DNA of 64,000 bases, taken from NCBI GenBank assembly GCA_910589415.1, contig OU342634.1:24487144-24551143 (forward strand), given 5' to 3'. The notes beneath the pieces were generated by a model. It was not told where the DNA came from. It saw only the letters and a list, made by a program, of their open reading frames with translations, and ran no database searches. Both the position numbers and the translations under genes were made by a program. Positions 37,111 through 50,302 of the stretch are shown piece by piece. The stretch's first letter is position 1. Every line of letters begins with the position of its first letter. This DNA comes from Malachius bipustulatus. Lineage: Eukaryota > Arthropoda > Insecta > Coleoptera > Melyridae.

Positions 37111-40100
37111 TATATATTTTTCTTCAAATACTGTATCTTTATATATCTTTCATGTTCATGTCATTACCCTGTATTGATGTTAGAAATAAATTCCATTCTA
37201 GGTGGAAAGCTTTATTTTTGACGTAACATTATTAACATTATAATAATTATTAATAAAACAATAAAGACGACTTAGTACATTATTGTACTTGTTATCGAAC
37301 AATAAGTTTTATGCTTTCCCTCCAATGTAAATGATCTTTGCAGCCATGTACCGTATACCGGCGATTGTTCTATCCGGGAAACAATAATTGCGATTAATAA
37401 TTTGACGAAATTGGCCCGTTCATTTATAATATGTACGCGTTTCTTCAAAATAATGAAAACGTGGTTTCATGTTCGTGTGATGATATTTTCTTTAAAATGA
37501 ACAATGTGCATACGATTAGTTCCAGTAGCCTTCTTATTCAATCTTCCATAATAAGCTTTATCTTCTTCCTTAGTTTTTTAGAATTGCTATGTTTTGGTTT
37601 ACGATCACGTTATGCTTTAAAAGGAGGTAAGATGATCCCACGTTAATGAATATTCTGATGTTCATCTACATTTTTGTATGAATCATTATATTTATACAGA
37701 TGTATAAATAATCAACGGTGGTTTCTGAAGAGCGCAGATCAATCATTTTAACAGCAACTGTCCCCGAATCTAATGAACTGCTCTCTTTCACATAGATACA
37801 GATCCCACCCTCCCGATAATCGTTCGCGCGAATTATTTTAAACTGAATCATTATTATTGAAATTTACGCCTTTTTTTGCACGGAAGGTAACGGTGGCTAC
37901 TCGTTGTCTGTTTAATTGCCCCCCATGACAAGGACGAAAATATATAAGTTGGATTCACCAAAGGTCCTTACATACCTACGCAGTTCATAGATCGAGAAGC
38001 AATTTTCAATTAAAATGATTCACTCTTTAGAATGAGTATATCAGAGAGAGATAATAAAATGTCACTCATTTTCATTATATGTTGATTGAATACATCTTGG
38101 GTAAACATCTTAAGGTTATATACATGCAGAGCTAGTCAAAGCCCTTATAACAAAAGAGCCTGATGTCACAAGCCCTGTTAAGAAGGGCTTGAAAACCCAA
38201 AATCAAAATCCTTTTTTGAACATGAAGGGATTTATAACTTTCAATTCACTTAAACACGAAATGTAACTAAAGACACCGAAAGATACAAGTCCTTTTGCAG
38301 AGGGTTTGAAGCTTTTTATGGGCTACAAGCTCTGCAGTAGTCTACAGCTCCTGAAAAGATCTTGAATTCTGAAGAAGATCTTGAAACCCAATGAAAAGGG
38401 CTTTTAATTCTTTAAAACCTTGAAATCTTAAAATCAAACATTTTGCGACTTTTAGAAAAGCATGCAGACGCAAAATTAAATTAAGTTATTTTAAATTATC
38501 GATTGCGTAAATAGCAACAAATAGAAAGCTTCGGTGCAGATCTTGTACCTATAAATTATAGTAGTAAAAGTATAGCCACTAACAACTTTACACCTAACCA
38601 TTTGAAGAAACGTCGCGTGGCGTTGGCGTCCCTATAACCAAGAACATAACCTCCAGTAGTACTCCCCATGTCCGCTCAAACTTTTACTTTAAAAATGCCT
38701 GCGAAGCTTGGAAAGAGCTTTATAAGACCTACGGTCTACGGTGGCTTGGAAAGCGGTTCAATCTTTCAAGTTTCAAGCCACCACTTTAAAAATTAAAAAA
38801 GAAGAATTGCAGCTTTTCAGCATCAACAATTCCAATGTTCTTTTATAAATGAATTCAAATCAAAAGCTCTCGTTTTAAAAATGTCAGGAAATCGAAATTT
38901 CGAAAAAAAAAAAACCTGAAGCTGTTGAAGGGTTTAGCTTATACTGTAAAAATAGTATCCTAATTGGAACAAATTGGAATCTCTGGATTGGTAAATGGGT
39001 ATACCTACAAAAAAATACTTCAATATTTCAATTTCAATTTCAATTTCAATTTCAATTTAATTAACGGACTTGCCATCTTACATATAAGCGCACATTTAAG
39101 AATATGAATAAAATAAACTAAACTAAACCAAACAAAAACTAAAACTAAAATACAGTATAAATAAATAAATAAAACAACTTAAAAATAATGTCCATACCAT
39201 AAAACAATATGGTATGGACATTATTATTTTATGAAAATGATGGGTAAAAAAGTCGGCAAAGGGTTTACCCTATCTTAACTTTTCATGTAGCTACTATTCT
39301 ATAAAAATAGTTTAAAAAATTTAATACGTTTTGAAAAGTTCTTAAATTTTTATTCCCCTGCAAAAATATTTCATTTATAAGTTGGGGACATGGTAAGCCG
39401 TTTTTATGTATCTGCTTTCCACTCTTTGGAAACTTCAGCTGTAATAACAAAATTCATAAAATTTTCTCAAAAAATCTGAAAACATAATAATATACGGGGT
39501 GTCACCATTTCAAATAATTGATAGCCGCTATGGTATAACCGGAAGTGGTATGGGATAGTAAATATTTTAGTTTACTTCGTTGAAATTGAGATGTACTGAT
39601 TTTCAGACTTATAAGTCAGAATTTTTCCATCTATGGATGACCTAAGAATATCGAACGTCACCCTCTAACTGTTTCCAACGTCACACAATGTTGCCACAAA
39701 GACGAAAAATTCAGAAAAAACAGAGATTAGAGATTACCCCTGATAGGGACGTTTTCTTTTCTCTAGTTAGACCTGAAGTAAGAGGAATAGAGAGATATGT
39801 AGAGACATAGAGAGAGAGAACTCTTTAAAATTAAAAGTTCAATTATTTCACCTTGGTTTTAATAACAATAGTTTAAAGTGGCTTTAAAATTTATTATGAA
39901 ACCGGTCTAATATTATTTATTTTCTTATCTATTATGAATAATTTTAACTATTTATCTGTTGTTGTTTACTTCATCCTTTATAAAACGATTACTGAATAAT
40001 ATGCTGTAACCAATGTGAACTATTGTGAGGAATCTGCTAGTTCATGTGATCGAATCTGAACTTAGGAAAATATTTTGTTACTAGGAATCGCAGATAATAG

Positions 40101-43100
40101 ACACCGAGTTTATTAGCCCGAATAGTGTTTCCGGAATATTCCATAATAGTGCTTAACTAGTACGTACATTTTATTTAACGATAATCCTTTTGTGGTAGTT
40201 AAAAAATAGAGCCATTTATTAGCTCTATTTACTATTTAGGTACTAGGTACTGTTGCTAACGTATTTTTAAGAAATTTATAAAATCCTTTTGCATGTTCCA
40301 TAAATCTTAAAGAACAATAATTGATTTACATTGTTTAAAAAATTGTTGAAAAATAGACTCTGTTCAAATGGCCTGGTGAAGGAAGAGAGAGACATGGAAG
40401 AGTCGCTGTAATTTCAGCTCGTCAGTCTTTCATATAAACCAAAAATACACCCGGAGAGGAATGTATTGAATAGAGGAAACTGATATTTGTTTCTTTAATA
40501 ATTATTATTGTTTTGTCATGAAAAATAAAAGGTCATTATATACATCCGCGGCTCCTACAGTTTCACTATGACACCTATATAGGGGTGGAGAACATACCTA
40601 TAGTAACACTAGGAAGGTATTCGTTAGCTTTGCAAATAAAATAAGGGAAGGCCACAAAACGACTTTAAAAATTGATTTTGGGAGTGAAACGAAAGTACGG
40701 TCCTGACACAAGCGCCGAGAAATACCACTAGTCTCGGATCTAACTACACTAACTACGCGGATGAAACCACTTATGACAATGGGAACCACTTCCAAACGTA
40801 TACAGACGCGGACTCCCAATATAACCGCTTTCTCATATCGTGACCAGAACACAGAATTTGATGTTACGATTTTTGGAATATAAATGCAAAATAAATGCAA
40901 ATTTGAAAATAAAAATCGTGCTATTGTTATTCTCGAAGATTTTCCTTGCCCTGAAAGTGAAGAAAAAAATAGAAATTCCACCGTAGTGTCAAAAAGGCCT
41001 TAGTTGTGACCTTGATATTAGTTTGCAATGGCTGTTTTTAGCGTCTTACCCACCCAGCACCCCTAGTTCGCTCCTCGGTCCCGAAAAAATTGATGAAACT
41101 TAGAAGCCGCGGATGTATACAATTACCAAATAACAATTTAAGAACAAAGTTGTTTATGGTTATTTTAAGGGGATTTTCTTGTTTTAATTTTCCGTTACTC
41201 AGTAACATAATTCAGAGTTATGTTGTATACATATTACCTGCATGTAAATTTCAGGTAATTTCTACGAAATTACCCATAAAAGCAACGAATTCTTTAAAAT
41301 TGTAGTAACCTTCACATTGACCATAGAAATTGAGGTCAACGTTGATACGGTCAATGGTATTTAGCAGAGATTTTGTGTTTACACTAGCGCATCAGTATCT
41401 GTTCAACTTTTCATGCACGATTCAGAATAACAGCTTTTTATATTGTTATTAAATTTTCATATTTCATCTCCAAAAATAGTTAACTTCTATTTTTCTTTCG
41501 CTTCTATATCAAAATCAGTTAAACGAATGTGTGCCTAACCATAAACCAATTTACCGCTTTTAAAAATTAAAAAAAAACAAAATGAGCACTAAATTGTCTT
41601 TGGATTTAAAACGGGAGATTTCTCCCTCTCACGGCGCGTGGTCATCTCTCTTACCTTTCACTTGGATTTGAATACTTACATAATCATGTGTCTGGTTTTC
41701 CAGGTTCACAGATTCTAAATTACTTTAACTCTCTCTAAAAGTTAGTAAAGGGTTCTGAAGTAGGTAATCGAAATAAACCAAAGAATCCACCTTGATATGT
41801 AGTTCCAGGAATGTAGACACAGTGCGATTCTCCAATCGGTTAAGCATTCAAGTTAATGGCCACGACAGAAGGAGTATGTGTGTCGGCAAGTCATGTTTAT
41901 CGGGAGCTGCATTTACGACTTGCCTAAGTTTACGCGTTTACCGTTGCATATTGGTTCTTGTAATGTGATTAATGCTAAATAAAATTACACCGGGCACAAG
42001 ATGTGCTACTTTACGTTTTGCTTGCAGGAAACGCATTCCTACCTGAAGTTTATAATGTGTGCAATGACTGAGGTACTGATGTGTTCGAACAAGAACTAAT
42101 TTAAGTTCTTATTGGATTTACTGTTATGAAATTACTTGAAAATTAACAAAATACGAATGATTTGAAACAGTAATTTCTGCATTTCTTTGCATTAAAAAAT
42201 TGGCGATATCCTCATTTCGAAGCAATTTCAAGATCGAGCCTACTTAAAATCCTTTTTTCTTTGAAAATATCTCATTCATTTTCTGACTGAATCCTACAAG
42301 ATAATTCCTAGCATCCCAGAAATTATCGCTTTTCCATCCCCTTCCGCACGATCACGTTTTTAATTTCGTAATTCCTTCGGGAGTGTTCTAAAAATTTAAA
42401 ACAATCATGAAATATATTTTTGATAATATCCCCATAATCACAAATTTCGTCTGAACTAAAAAAATGTTGAATTTTACAAAGTTCCGTTCATAATACCTAC
42501 TTTTGTCTGTAATAGACTCCAAGCTTGGTGACCTCGATCTCTTACGTCAGCTCTGTTCATCGTCGACCCAAGTTTCTGCTTCACATGCGATGATAGGAAA
42601 AATGAGTACACTATGGGATTTAGGTTAATATCTTTTGTAATGAAAGATTTATTTCGTTGACTCAATTATTATTGTAAGCCGACGTTATGTTTAATGTTGT
42701 GTTTCTCCTGTTTCTCCTATGATCAAATGTCCAACAACAGCATCTTGGAAACTGCTGATTTTCTTCCCGCGGGATGAAATGTGTTTACTTATACTTTATT
42801 TAAATAACTACTATCTAATAAGTAGACTTTCACTAAAAAAAAAATAAGATGTCCTTTGGCCTATCTAATTTCTCTTGAATTTTCCATAGCATAATCGTAC
42901 GATGGATATCGAAAGCTTTCTTCTAGTTGACCAAGAAAATGAGAATTGGCATATATTTTTAACATGGTTGACATATCTTACAGTTTGTAACCAGCGGCTA
43001 CCTGGGACCCATATTTATTATGGGTTTACTCCTCCTGGATATTATATCTCGCAAAGTTTCCCAATTAGGACTGTGTCACATTATGGTAGGTGCTACTGCC

Positions 43101-43312
43101 GTACTCTTGTTCCTAAGGTTAGCCCAATGGAGAAACGAAAAGCTGCCGGTTGAAATTATTACTTCTCAAATTACGCAAAGGTTGCTATTATTTAGGCACC
43201 CTCCCAGTGCAACAACTTTCACACCCAAGTTGTAATGTCTCCAATTACGGTTTTAGAAAATTAATATAAACTAACATAATTATTATTAAAATTGTGTGAT
43301 TGTGTAACGTAA
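37111..43312. other. Long region without a supportable gene
   Basis: 6.2 kb. Short frames such as 40598-40981 (minus, 127 codons) have no domain, signal or splice context. A perfect-looking small hairpin lies at 39182-39228 (ATAATGTCCATACCAT and its complement). A short hexamer array of CAATTT lies at about 39027-39058. Positions 38130-38420 hold loosely recurring AAGGGCTTGAAAACCC-like words. An untranslated first exon of the secreted-protein gene could lie near the right part, but I cannot place it. Confidence 0.4.
39021..39060. repeat. (CAATTT)n short tandem repeat
   Basis: Five to six hexamer units of TTTCAA/CAATTT in a row. Simple repeat. Confidence 0.8.
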
Positions 43313-44283
43313 AGGTATGCTTCCACCAAAGGAACATTGAGGAACTTTTATGTTTCTGTTTTCTTTTTTCGAAAATGTTCCACAAAGTTTCTGAATGTTC
43401 CACTCGGTTTCTGTTCCAATTTCAGATGGTTTCTTCTTGTCGCCGGTTTCCATTTTGAGCGGTAAACTTCAAAGGAAAATCAGCAACATAGGGAAACAGA
43501 AACAAGTTGCTGCTTGTCGCCGTCTCGGTGGAAACGAATAAGGAACATTATTTAGAATTTTTTTTTAGTAAACTTTATGACACCTGCTGCGCCTAGTGTC
43601 TTGATGACTGTCTTGAACTTTGGAAGTGTAAAAAGAATGCCACCGTCTACTGCGTGGTCAAACGAATTAGTTGTTGAATTAATCGATAATTACAAGTTGC
43701 ATGAGTGTTTGTGGAACGCAAAGACTGCAGGAATACAAAACATGATGCGTGGGTCACACTGGCAGAAAAAACAGGAAAAAATGTAGCAGAAGTTGAGCGG
43801 AAAATGAAAAACATTTTTTTGAAATTTTGAACACTACCATTGGTTATTCTTCCCGAGCATAAATCCTATTTCTTGAGGACGCTAAGCAACTGTGCTACAC
43901 CAAAGTCATCTCTTTCTTGAAGACTCGGCTTTACCCAGCATTTATGTTTTCTTTTCCGCCGCTTTTTGGTAGATAATATAATGTAAGCCGCCACCGCTAA
44001 TGCAGTTTCATTTTTTCTCTCCATATTCTACTATAAAATAATTATAAACACAGTAAACGTTTTAATTTACACTTCCACGTCAATGGAAACACTGGGTTCA
44101 GTGGAAACACGGTGTTGCTCTAAGTTGCTGTTGCCACAAACAACAAGCGACTTCCGGCGACTTAGTTGCTTCAGTGGAAACGATAAGTTTATGTATGTTC
44201 CTGAAAGTTTCTTGTTTATAGAACAAGACGAAACTTGTGGCTACATAAAAGTTCCTCAATGTTCCTTTGGTGGAAACATACCT
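43313..44283. mobile_element. PIF/Harbinger-type element with TAA target duplication
   Basis: A 971-base element with about 39-base terminal inverted repeats (AGGTATGCTTCCACCAAAGG at the left; the right complement differs by one base in this stretch). It is flanked by TAA at 43310-43312 and 44284-44286. Three-base TWA duplications are diagnostic for PIF/Harbinger. Subterminal regions repeat GTGGAAAC and TTGCTGCTTGTCGCCG motifs in both orientations, possibly transposase-accessory binding sites. It contains a MADF-like fragment and no transposase, so it is non-autonomous. It ends 388 bases upstream of the start codon of the secreted-protein gene. Confidence 0.88.
43577..43833 (+). pseudogene. 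MADF/Myb-like DNA-binding domain fragment
   Basis: The first frame reads STAWSNELVVELIDNYKLHE, then CLWNAKTAG. After a frame change near 43735 it continues HDAWVTLAEKTGKNVAEVER, then KMKNIFLK. The W..E...LI..Y..H.CLWN...AW..LAE..G......E.K.K order is a MADF-type domain as in the accessory protein of Harbinger elements. The frameshift and a following stop show that it is decayed. Confidence 0.6.
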
Positions 44284-44671
44284 TAATATTTACGGGAACG
44301 CCTATTGATTGCGCAAGTCCGGGACTAGGGAGACGACGTATTTTGCTCGTAGGAGACGTTAAACTCCACACTCGGTTTCGAAAGCAGAACCATTATCCGA
44401 AAATCAGGAGTAAAATCTCGGTTTCCTACACCATCGTATAGTCGGTAGAGAGGACTAAGTCAACAATTTGAGGGAGAAAGGGGGATGAAAGAGCTAGAAC
44501 TTGGCCTGGAATACGCACTCAGAGTCCAAATAACACCTAGCCATTACCCGCAAATAGGACATAATCCCGACTCTCCACCGTGATGCCACGTCGGGGAAGT
44601 AATTTAAACCTAAGTTTTTATCATTACTAATTTTTTTACGTGTCTAAAATGTTCTATTGTTTTCCAGAAAG

Positions 44672-44975
44672 ATGTATCGTGAAGCGAGAGGTTGGTGCTT
44701 GTTCACATTACTCGTTTCGAGTTCTGTTCTTCACACGCTAGCCTACCCTCACCAGAGTCCTCAGTACATCAGCGGGACCGCGTTTGTACCCTCCCGTACC
44801 GTGCAGCAGACACCATCCCACTCCCCACAGCTCCCCATGCAGAGGATAGAGAGGAAATTCGCCGAAAAGCCAAACGCCATCAAGAAAGCCTCCGTCGATG
44901 ACTTTTCTGATATCCAGAGCAACGAGATCGCTGACAGCACCGGAGGTGGAGGATTCTCTTGGTCCAATCTCTTAG
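44672..44975 (+). CDS. Uncharacterised secreted six-cysteine protein, coding exon 1
   Basis: The ATG at 44672 lies four bases after a strong acceptor (TTGTTTTCCAG ending 44667), so the exon has an upstream untranslated partner. The frame is also open from 44657, but that ATG is intronic. Residues 1-24 (MYREARGWCLFTLLVSSSVL, then HTLA) form a signal peptide likely cut before Tyr25. The following segment to residue 101 is Pro/Ser/Gln-rich and ends GGGGFSWSNLL. The exon ends in phase 1 at a GTGAGG donor. Joined over five exons the protein has 338 residues. I recall similar proteins in other insects but no named function, so none is assigned. Confidence 0.88.
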
Positions 44976-46055
44976 GTGAGGTGGGAAGGGTTAATTAATT
45001 AAGTGCACGAACTTTAATCTTTAGTGGGGTCATAAGATATTTTTGATAATACTCTCTTATGATTCTTCATATTATATGACTCGCGTACCTATTCGCTTAA
45101 TGAATGTTGTAATATGCAGGGTGTTAATAAATTTAGAACGAAAAATAGAAGCAAAAAAGTTAGAAAGAGCAAGTGTGATTCAATTTCTCTCTTTTAGAGT
45201 TTGCTAAGCCTACTGTTTTATAATTACGGTTCAATTTATTTCCCAAAAGTTTAAATAAAAAATCCGCTATAAAGAAAAATTTTGTTTTTGTGGTATAGGT
45301 AGGTTAGTCGACAAGGATCAATTCGAAGAGATTTTCTTCGAGATCTCAAATCACGTTATTTCAAAACTTTATGTTTGGTAGTCTTAGATATATCGTGGAA
45401 AAATTCTCAAAAATAACCTTCAACAAGCCCTGAGAGGATAAAGATGAATTCTCAAAAGGGGGGGGGGTACCTTTTATACAAGAGAATTGGACCACAAATC
45501 TCTCTTATTTTTTCGCGTTGTAACAGCCTCTAAAATTTTAATAGGCACCCTTGGGTTTTTTTTTCTTATTTCTTATTTACTTCGTTGAAAGGAAGTCCAA
45601 ATATTGTTCAATCAGCTTTTAAAAAATAGGTAAAAGTATAAAAAAACAACGAAATTAAATGCCACGAGAGATTTTCATTAGTTCAGCAAATGCTGAAATT
45701 GTGTGCCTCCAACTATCATACAAGGAAAAAATTCTGTGTCCCCACAAAAAAATTCCAGAAGACTGAAATCCAGAGTACCTCTTCGTCCAGTCATTTCCAC
45801 GGGGACATATATGGAGTTCCATCTTATTGAAAAGTCAAAAATATAAAAAAGAACATTCTAGGAAATGATCATCATTTTCAACGATATCAATGAGCACTGT
45901 GTAGAAAAAAATCATTGAACACTTCCAGGTAACGGTCCCTGTCAGATTACAGTCAACAAAAATGAGACCAAGAGGTCTCCAGAAATACCTGCCCGGACGT
46001 TTAAAATTCTAGACGATGTAGAGTATTGAAAATCCTTAGATTCATGATTCATTTA

Positions 46056-46910
46056 CCGGGTGGGCATCTAAGAATGAACAGCGGCCATATCTTGGGAAAT
46101 ATTGATCCTACAGTTTCAAAATGAAAATTTTCCAGACATAAGTGACTATGCGAAATGCAATGAAAATATTTTCAAGATGGTCGCACTTCCGGAAATACCG
46201 GAAGTTGACACCTACTTCGTTATTTTAAAGGGGACACCCCTTATATTATTGTATTTTTAAATTGCCTGGCAAAATCGAATACAGGTGGTTTTCACAATTG
46301 GAATTTAGGTTGAGTAGTTTATGAGTTATAAACAAGTGAAAATCGCAATTTTCAATTTTCAAAGCATCTCACATTGAAAACGGCCCAAGATATTGAAAAA
46401 CGGCTTACATGTCCCTATCTTAACTTTTTTCAAGGTATCCTACCATGTGGTTTAAATTTTTATACAGGGTGATGAAAATTAAAAGATTTTTCATCACCCT
46501 GTAGAAAAATCTAAACTACTTAATAGGATACCTTGTAAAAAGTTAAGATAGGGGCATGTAAGCCGTTTTTCAATATCTTGAGCCGTTTTAAATGTGAGAT
46601 GCTTTGAAAATTGAAAATTGCGATTTTCACTTGTTTATAACTCATAAACTACTCAACCTAAATTCCAATTGTGAAAACCACCTGTATTCGATTTTGCCAG
46701 GCAATTTAAAAATACAATAATATAAGGGGTGTCCCCTTTAAAATAGCGAAGTAGGTGTCAACTTCCGGTATTTCCGGAAGTGCGACCATCTTGAAAATAT
46801 TTTCATTGCATTTCGCATAGTCACTTATGTCTGGAAAATTTTCATTTTGAAACTGTAGGATCAATATTTCCCAAGATATGGCCGCTGTTCATTCTTAGAT
46901 GCCCACCCGG
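46056..46910. mobile_element. Foldback element family A, copy 2
   Basis: An 855-base inverted repeat with the same ends (CCGGGTGGGCATCTAAGAAT) and layout as 2501-3352. The arms are almost perfectly complementary, and TA flanks it at 46054-46055 and 46911-46912. It differs from copy 1 by few substitutions, so both moved relatively recently. It lies in intron 1 of the secreted-protein gene. Confidence 0.88.
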
Positions 46911-46984
46911 TACAACCAATACTAATGGCTGTAGCGATTTATAAAAGAATTTAAGAAAAATGCACCCTGGTCAGAAATACAAAC

Positions 46985-47272
46985 TAAGGATGAAAGGACA
47001 ATCCGTATCCTCATTCATTCAGTTCTTGTACTAAATGTATTTTGTAGGGATGATGGTATTTGTGCTGCTTCTGGATTCTGCGAATAGTAGTTCTGGGGAT
47101 GTTGATTACAGTGGCAAATTTTCGCGTGCTCGCAGAGTTGGGTCTGCAACAACTTGTCCCAAACTCCAATCATAGTAGCCTCGTTACTCACCTGATGAAG
47201 TTCACGTTGAGGGTCTCGGTTTTTATTCGCTACCGAATCTGTGTGATTTAAAATTTTAGGGGTAGTGGTCAC
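46985..47272 (-). pseudogene. Mariner-like transposase N-terminal (HTH) fragment
   Basis: The minus strand contains RKFATVINIPRTTIRRIQKQ, then HKYHHPYKIHLVQELNE and a stop. This is the second helix-turn-helix and linker of IS630/mariner transposases (KFA...I..TT+.RIL+...HPYK+.LVQEL). The preceding part, NRDPQRELHQVSNEATMIGV, is in a different frame. Only this piece remains. Confidence 0.65.
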
Positions 47273-47782
47273 AGCGCGAATAGTTCATATTTAAAAAACC
47301 CTTTGCTTTCTTTTTAATGGTATGTAGGGTAGATATACTAAGCCCGGCTCTGATACATTTTCGTAGCGAGGGTATAAAACTGTCCATTTTGGAGAAGAAC
47401 ATTTACTGGAGCGCATTTCTTGTCTCACTCATAATTTAGTAAACTTCAATCTTCAAAAAATGGAGCTTATTTTTTGTAACGAATAGCGGATTACTAATCG
47501 ATAAAGAAATCGGTGTAAGCCGATCTGAAATATTTGACAAAGCTGCAATCAAAGTACGTTAATCTTCTTACAAAAGATGAACTGAATTTAGCAGATCTTT
47601 TGAAGCACCTACCTACCTATAAAGCAAATTACACTTCATGTTTATAAAAATTTGAATATTACTAAAGCGTCACTGCGTACCTACTTTTTTAGTTAAATAT
47701 CTTAATTCCTTAAAAATCAGCACACATTAAACTTGATTAGAAATTATTAGACTACCACATACCCTGTATATTATCTCTATAG

Positions 47783-48033
47783 GCTACCTCATCCCCGAGC
47801 GTTTCCCTAACGATGCATCCCCTATTGCAGCGATGATAATGCACATGATCTTCAATCCAGGGGCGCCCCAGGGGGCCAACAAGTCAGAAGGCTTAGACGA
47901 CACCAGTGTAGCGCCATCTCCATGGGCCAATCTCCTCTCCATGGGACTTAAGATCCTCACTGCTCTCTTGGGAGGCGGCGGTGCTGGAGGTGACGGCATC
48001 GACAAGGTCGACAACGGAGGATCGCCTCTTCAG
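47783..48033 (+). CDS. Secreted six-cysteine protein, coding exon 2
   Basis: It starts after TTATCTCTATAG and completes Gly102. It continues YLIPERFPNDASPIAAMIMH to GSPLQ and ends in phase 0 at GTTAGG. Residues about 147-170 (WANLLSMGLKILTALLGGGG) are hydrophobic and Gly-rich. WSNLL in exon 1 and WANLL here repeat a short theme. The exon is relatively GC-rich with clear coding bias against AT-rich introns. Confidence 0.88.
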
Positions 48034-48515
48034 GTTAGGATTGATAATAAGTTATCCAAATCTACTCATGCAAAAATTTACTTCGATATTCTCAGCCTGT
48101 AAATTATTTTGCCTTTTTTCTTTTGGTGTTTTTTCGATGATCTATATTTTATTTTTTAAGTTTTAGTAATCATTTTATTGTTTGCTTTTTATGTAGCTTC
48201 GAGAAGAAAGTTACAAGGAAAACATTCTTGATAAGTAGATACAGTTACAAAATTGATAAACAAAATTATTAATTTATTTGAATATTTATTATAATTAGGT
48301 AATAAATCTATAACAAAACTGCATTTTTCTTCAATAATATGGGTTGTTACAGTATTTGAACTTAACTAACTTTGGACTACTTACTTGGAAGTATAGTTTT
48401 ACTTTTTACTCATATCTTACAGCAGCCTAAGCTTTTTAGTTTTGATAACACACTGTATATATTTTAACGCTAAAACAAAGTAAACATAGCACTAGTAGAC
48501 GCTTGCTTTACACAG
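48034..48515 (+). other. Intron 2 of the secreted-protein gene
   Basis: 482 bases, GTTAGG donor and TTGCTTTACACAG acceptor. AT-rich with no inserted element noticed. Confidence 0.8.
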
Positions 48516-48599
48516 GGTGTTTTGGCGGCCGTCTTTTCACATCTTATTGGCACAAGGGACCCTCAGCAAGTCAACCTTTTGGCCAGGCAAGCTGGAGAG
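48516..48599 (+). CDS. Secreted six-cysteine protein, coding exon 3
   Basis: An 84-base exon of 28 codons, GVLAAVFSHLIGTRDPQQVN then LLARQAGE, between TTTACACAG and GTACGT. It is phase 0 at both ends. It contributes an amphipathic helical stretch. It is too short to stand out alone but fits in frame with its neighbours. Confidence 0.85.
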
Positions 48600-50302
48600 G
48601 TACGTATAATGAAATGATTTCTTGTATGATATTCAATTATTTTGTATATTTAATCTATAAATAACAATTGCTCGCCTTTCTTCTTATATATCTAAATGGT
48701 TTATGACTTGATAATCCCCTCATTAATCCAGGAACAGGGACTGCAACGTCATTTTTGACATTTTGCTCTTACGAATAACTAAAACCGAGTACTGGAGCTT
48801 GGTAACTCTATTCATGTTATTTATGCTTAAATTCATGTTATTGAATTTAATTTTTATACCAAATTTTTCTATCACATTCGGATAAGAATTTAAAGGGAAG
48901 GGGGATTATAACCGTCTTCACTGTATATAAATATTCCTCCAAATAATTAGTTGCAGCTATATAATGTAAATATATGCCCATTGTTGTAAATAAAGAAATG
49001 AGATTTACTGTTAGTTGTATCCAGCTGAGAGAAAATCTTTCATGGTTTCCATTCCAAGATGTAATAAATTTTACAAATCTCAAATACAGTTATGCCTGAA
49101 GATATTATGAGCACCTTATGGAATAATTAATATTTAGTAACAGCTAGAATAGCTTACAGGAGTAATTTTAGTTATACAAATTACATGTTGGAACAAACAA
49201 TAGATATTAAAAGTAATTGCTTGATATGATGGATAGGTTATACGAATACATACACTGTCCGGTCTCGGCCCAGTAATAAAACTATATATAGTTGCAAATT
49301 ACACATGGATTTATGTATCATGTTATTAACGAAATAATTGATTAGAATTTTACAACCCGAGACTGAACTTTTAGTACACTTGGTATATGGCACGGCTTAC
49401 ACCATGGTATATGGTGATCTAGTCATTCATTGTAAGCAGTTACGGGAACCCATCAGCCATCGGTATAATTATCATCAGTTATCATAGACGTACCTACTGG
49501 TATGCGTGCATTTTTGCGTACCCATGTTGGAGGGAACGTTTTTCTTAGGATGAGTCAAGGATTACCACTGTTTATTTTTCGGTATATGTTTTGAAACACC
49601 CTGTAGATATTTTTTGTTCTCTTCTCTTTTCAAGAATAGACTAGAATACCATCAGATGATTTTTTTAATGATTGGTATAATTAGTGCGGAATGAGCACTA
49701 GACCGCCTCGTCGAACCTACCTCGCTCCTTCCATCCCAGCAAGCGCGCAAGCGCACCTACGTTATCATCTCAATAAGCTTAACCTGTAGTTACTACGTTT
49801 GTCAAAATATTTTTGAGGATAATTGGACGCGACTCCATAATGTCACCTCCTACATATTTTGTTTTTGGAAGCTCCCTGCTGCTTTCAACTAGTATGTTGT
49901 CTTTAATCTTATGTTACTTTAAGACTTCGCGATGAAGAAGACTTCTGAGTCTCAGTTTAAATTCTTTCTGCATCAATGTAATTTTTGATTTGGCTATCTG
50001 TATACTAAGCTACCATCACATAATCATTTATAATATCTCTTATACTCTCAAATCTTCTACTATTTTGCCTCGACTGTTTTTTTCCTCAATTCTTAGATAT
50101 ACATAGTTACCTAAAGAGGTTTCACAATTCGCTGCATGCCAAATTATCCGAATTACTGAATCCAAGACTAACAATCTATGGCGAATTACTCCTGCACTGT
50201 CCCTTAAACTAAACACAACCTTTCAATAGTTGTTTAATACACACACCAAATTTTCACAATTTCGTCTAGAATAAACGAAAAATAACATTTCTTCCATTTC
50301 AG
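48600..50302 (+). other. Intron 3 of the secreted-protein gene
   Basis: 1.7 kb with GTACGT donor and CTTCCATTTCAG acceptor. No transposon with clear ends was recognised. Confidence 0.75.

Larger units (their letters stand above)
44976..47782 (+). other. Intron 1 of the secreted-protein gene with insertions
   Basis: 2.8 kb with a GTGAGG donor and a TTATCTCTATAG acceptor. It holds foldback family A copy 2 (46056-46910) and a mariner transposase fragment (46985-47272). A poly(G) run occurs near 45460. The remaining sequence is unassigned. Confidence 0.8.

Noticed and set aside
40598..40981. 127-codon minus-strand frame
   Set aside because: No recognisable domain, signal, splice signals or repeat relation; consistent with a chance frame.
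42902..43235. Two overlapping plus-strand frames
   Set aside because: One is hydrophobic, but there is no conserved motif, no second exon and no start context; left as unassigned.
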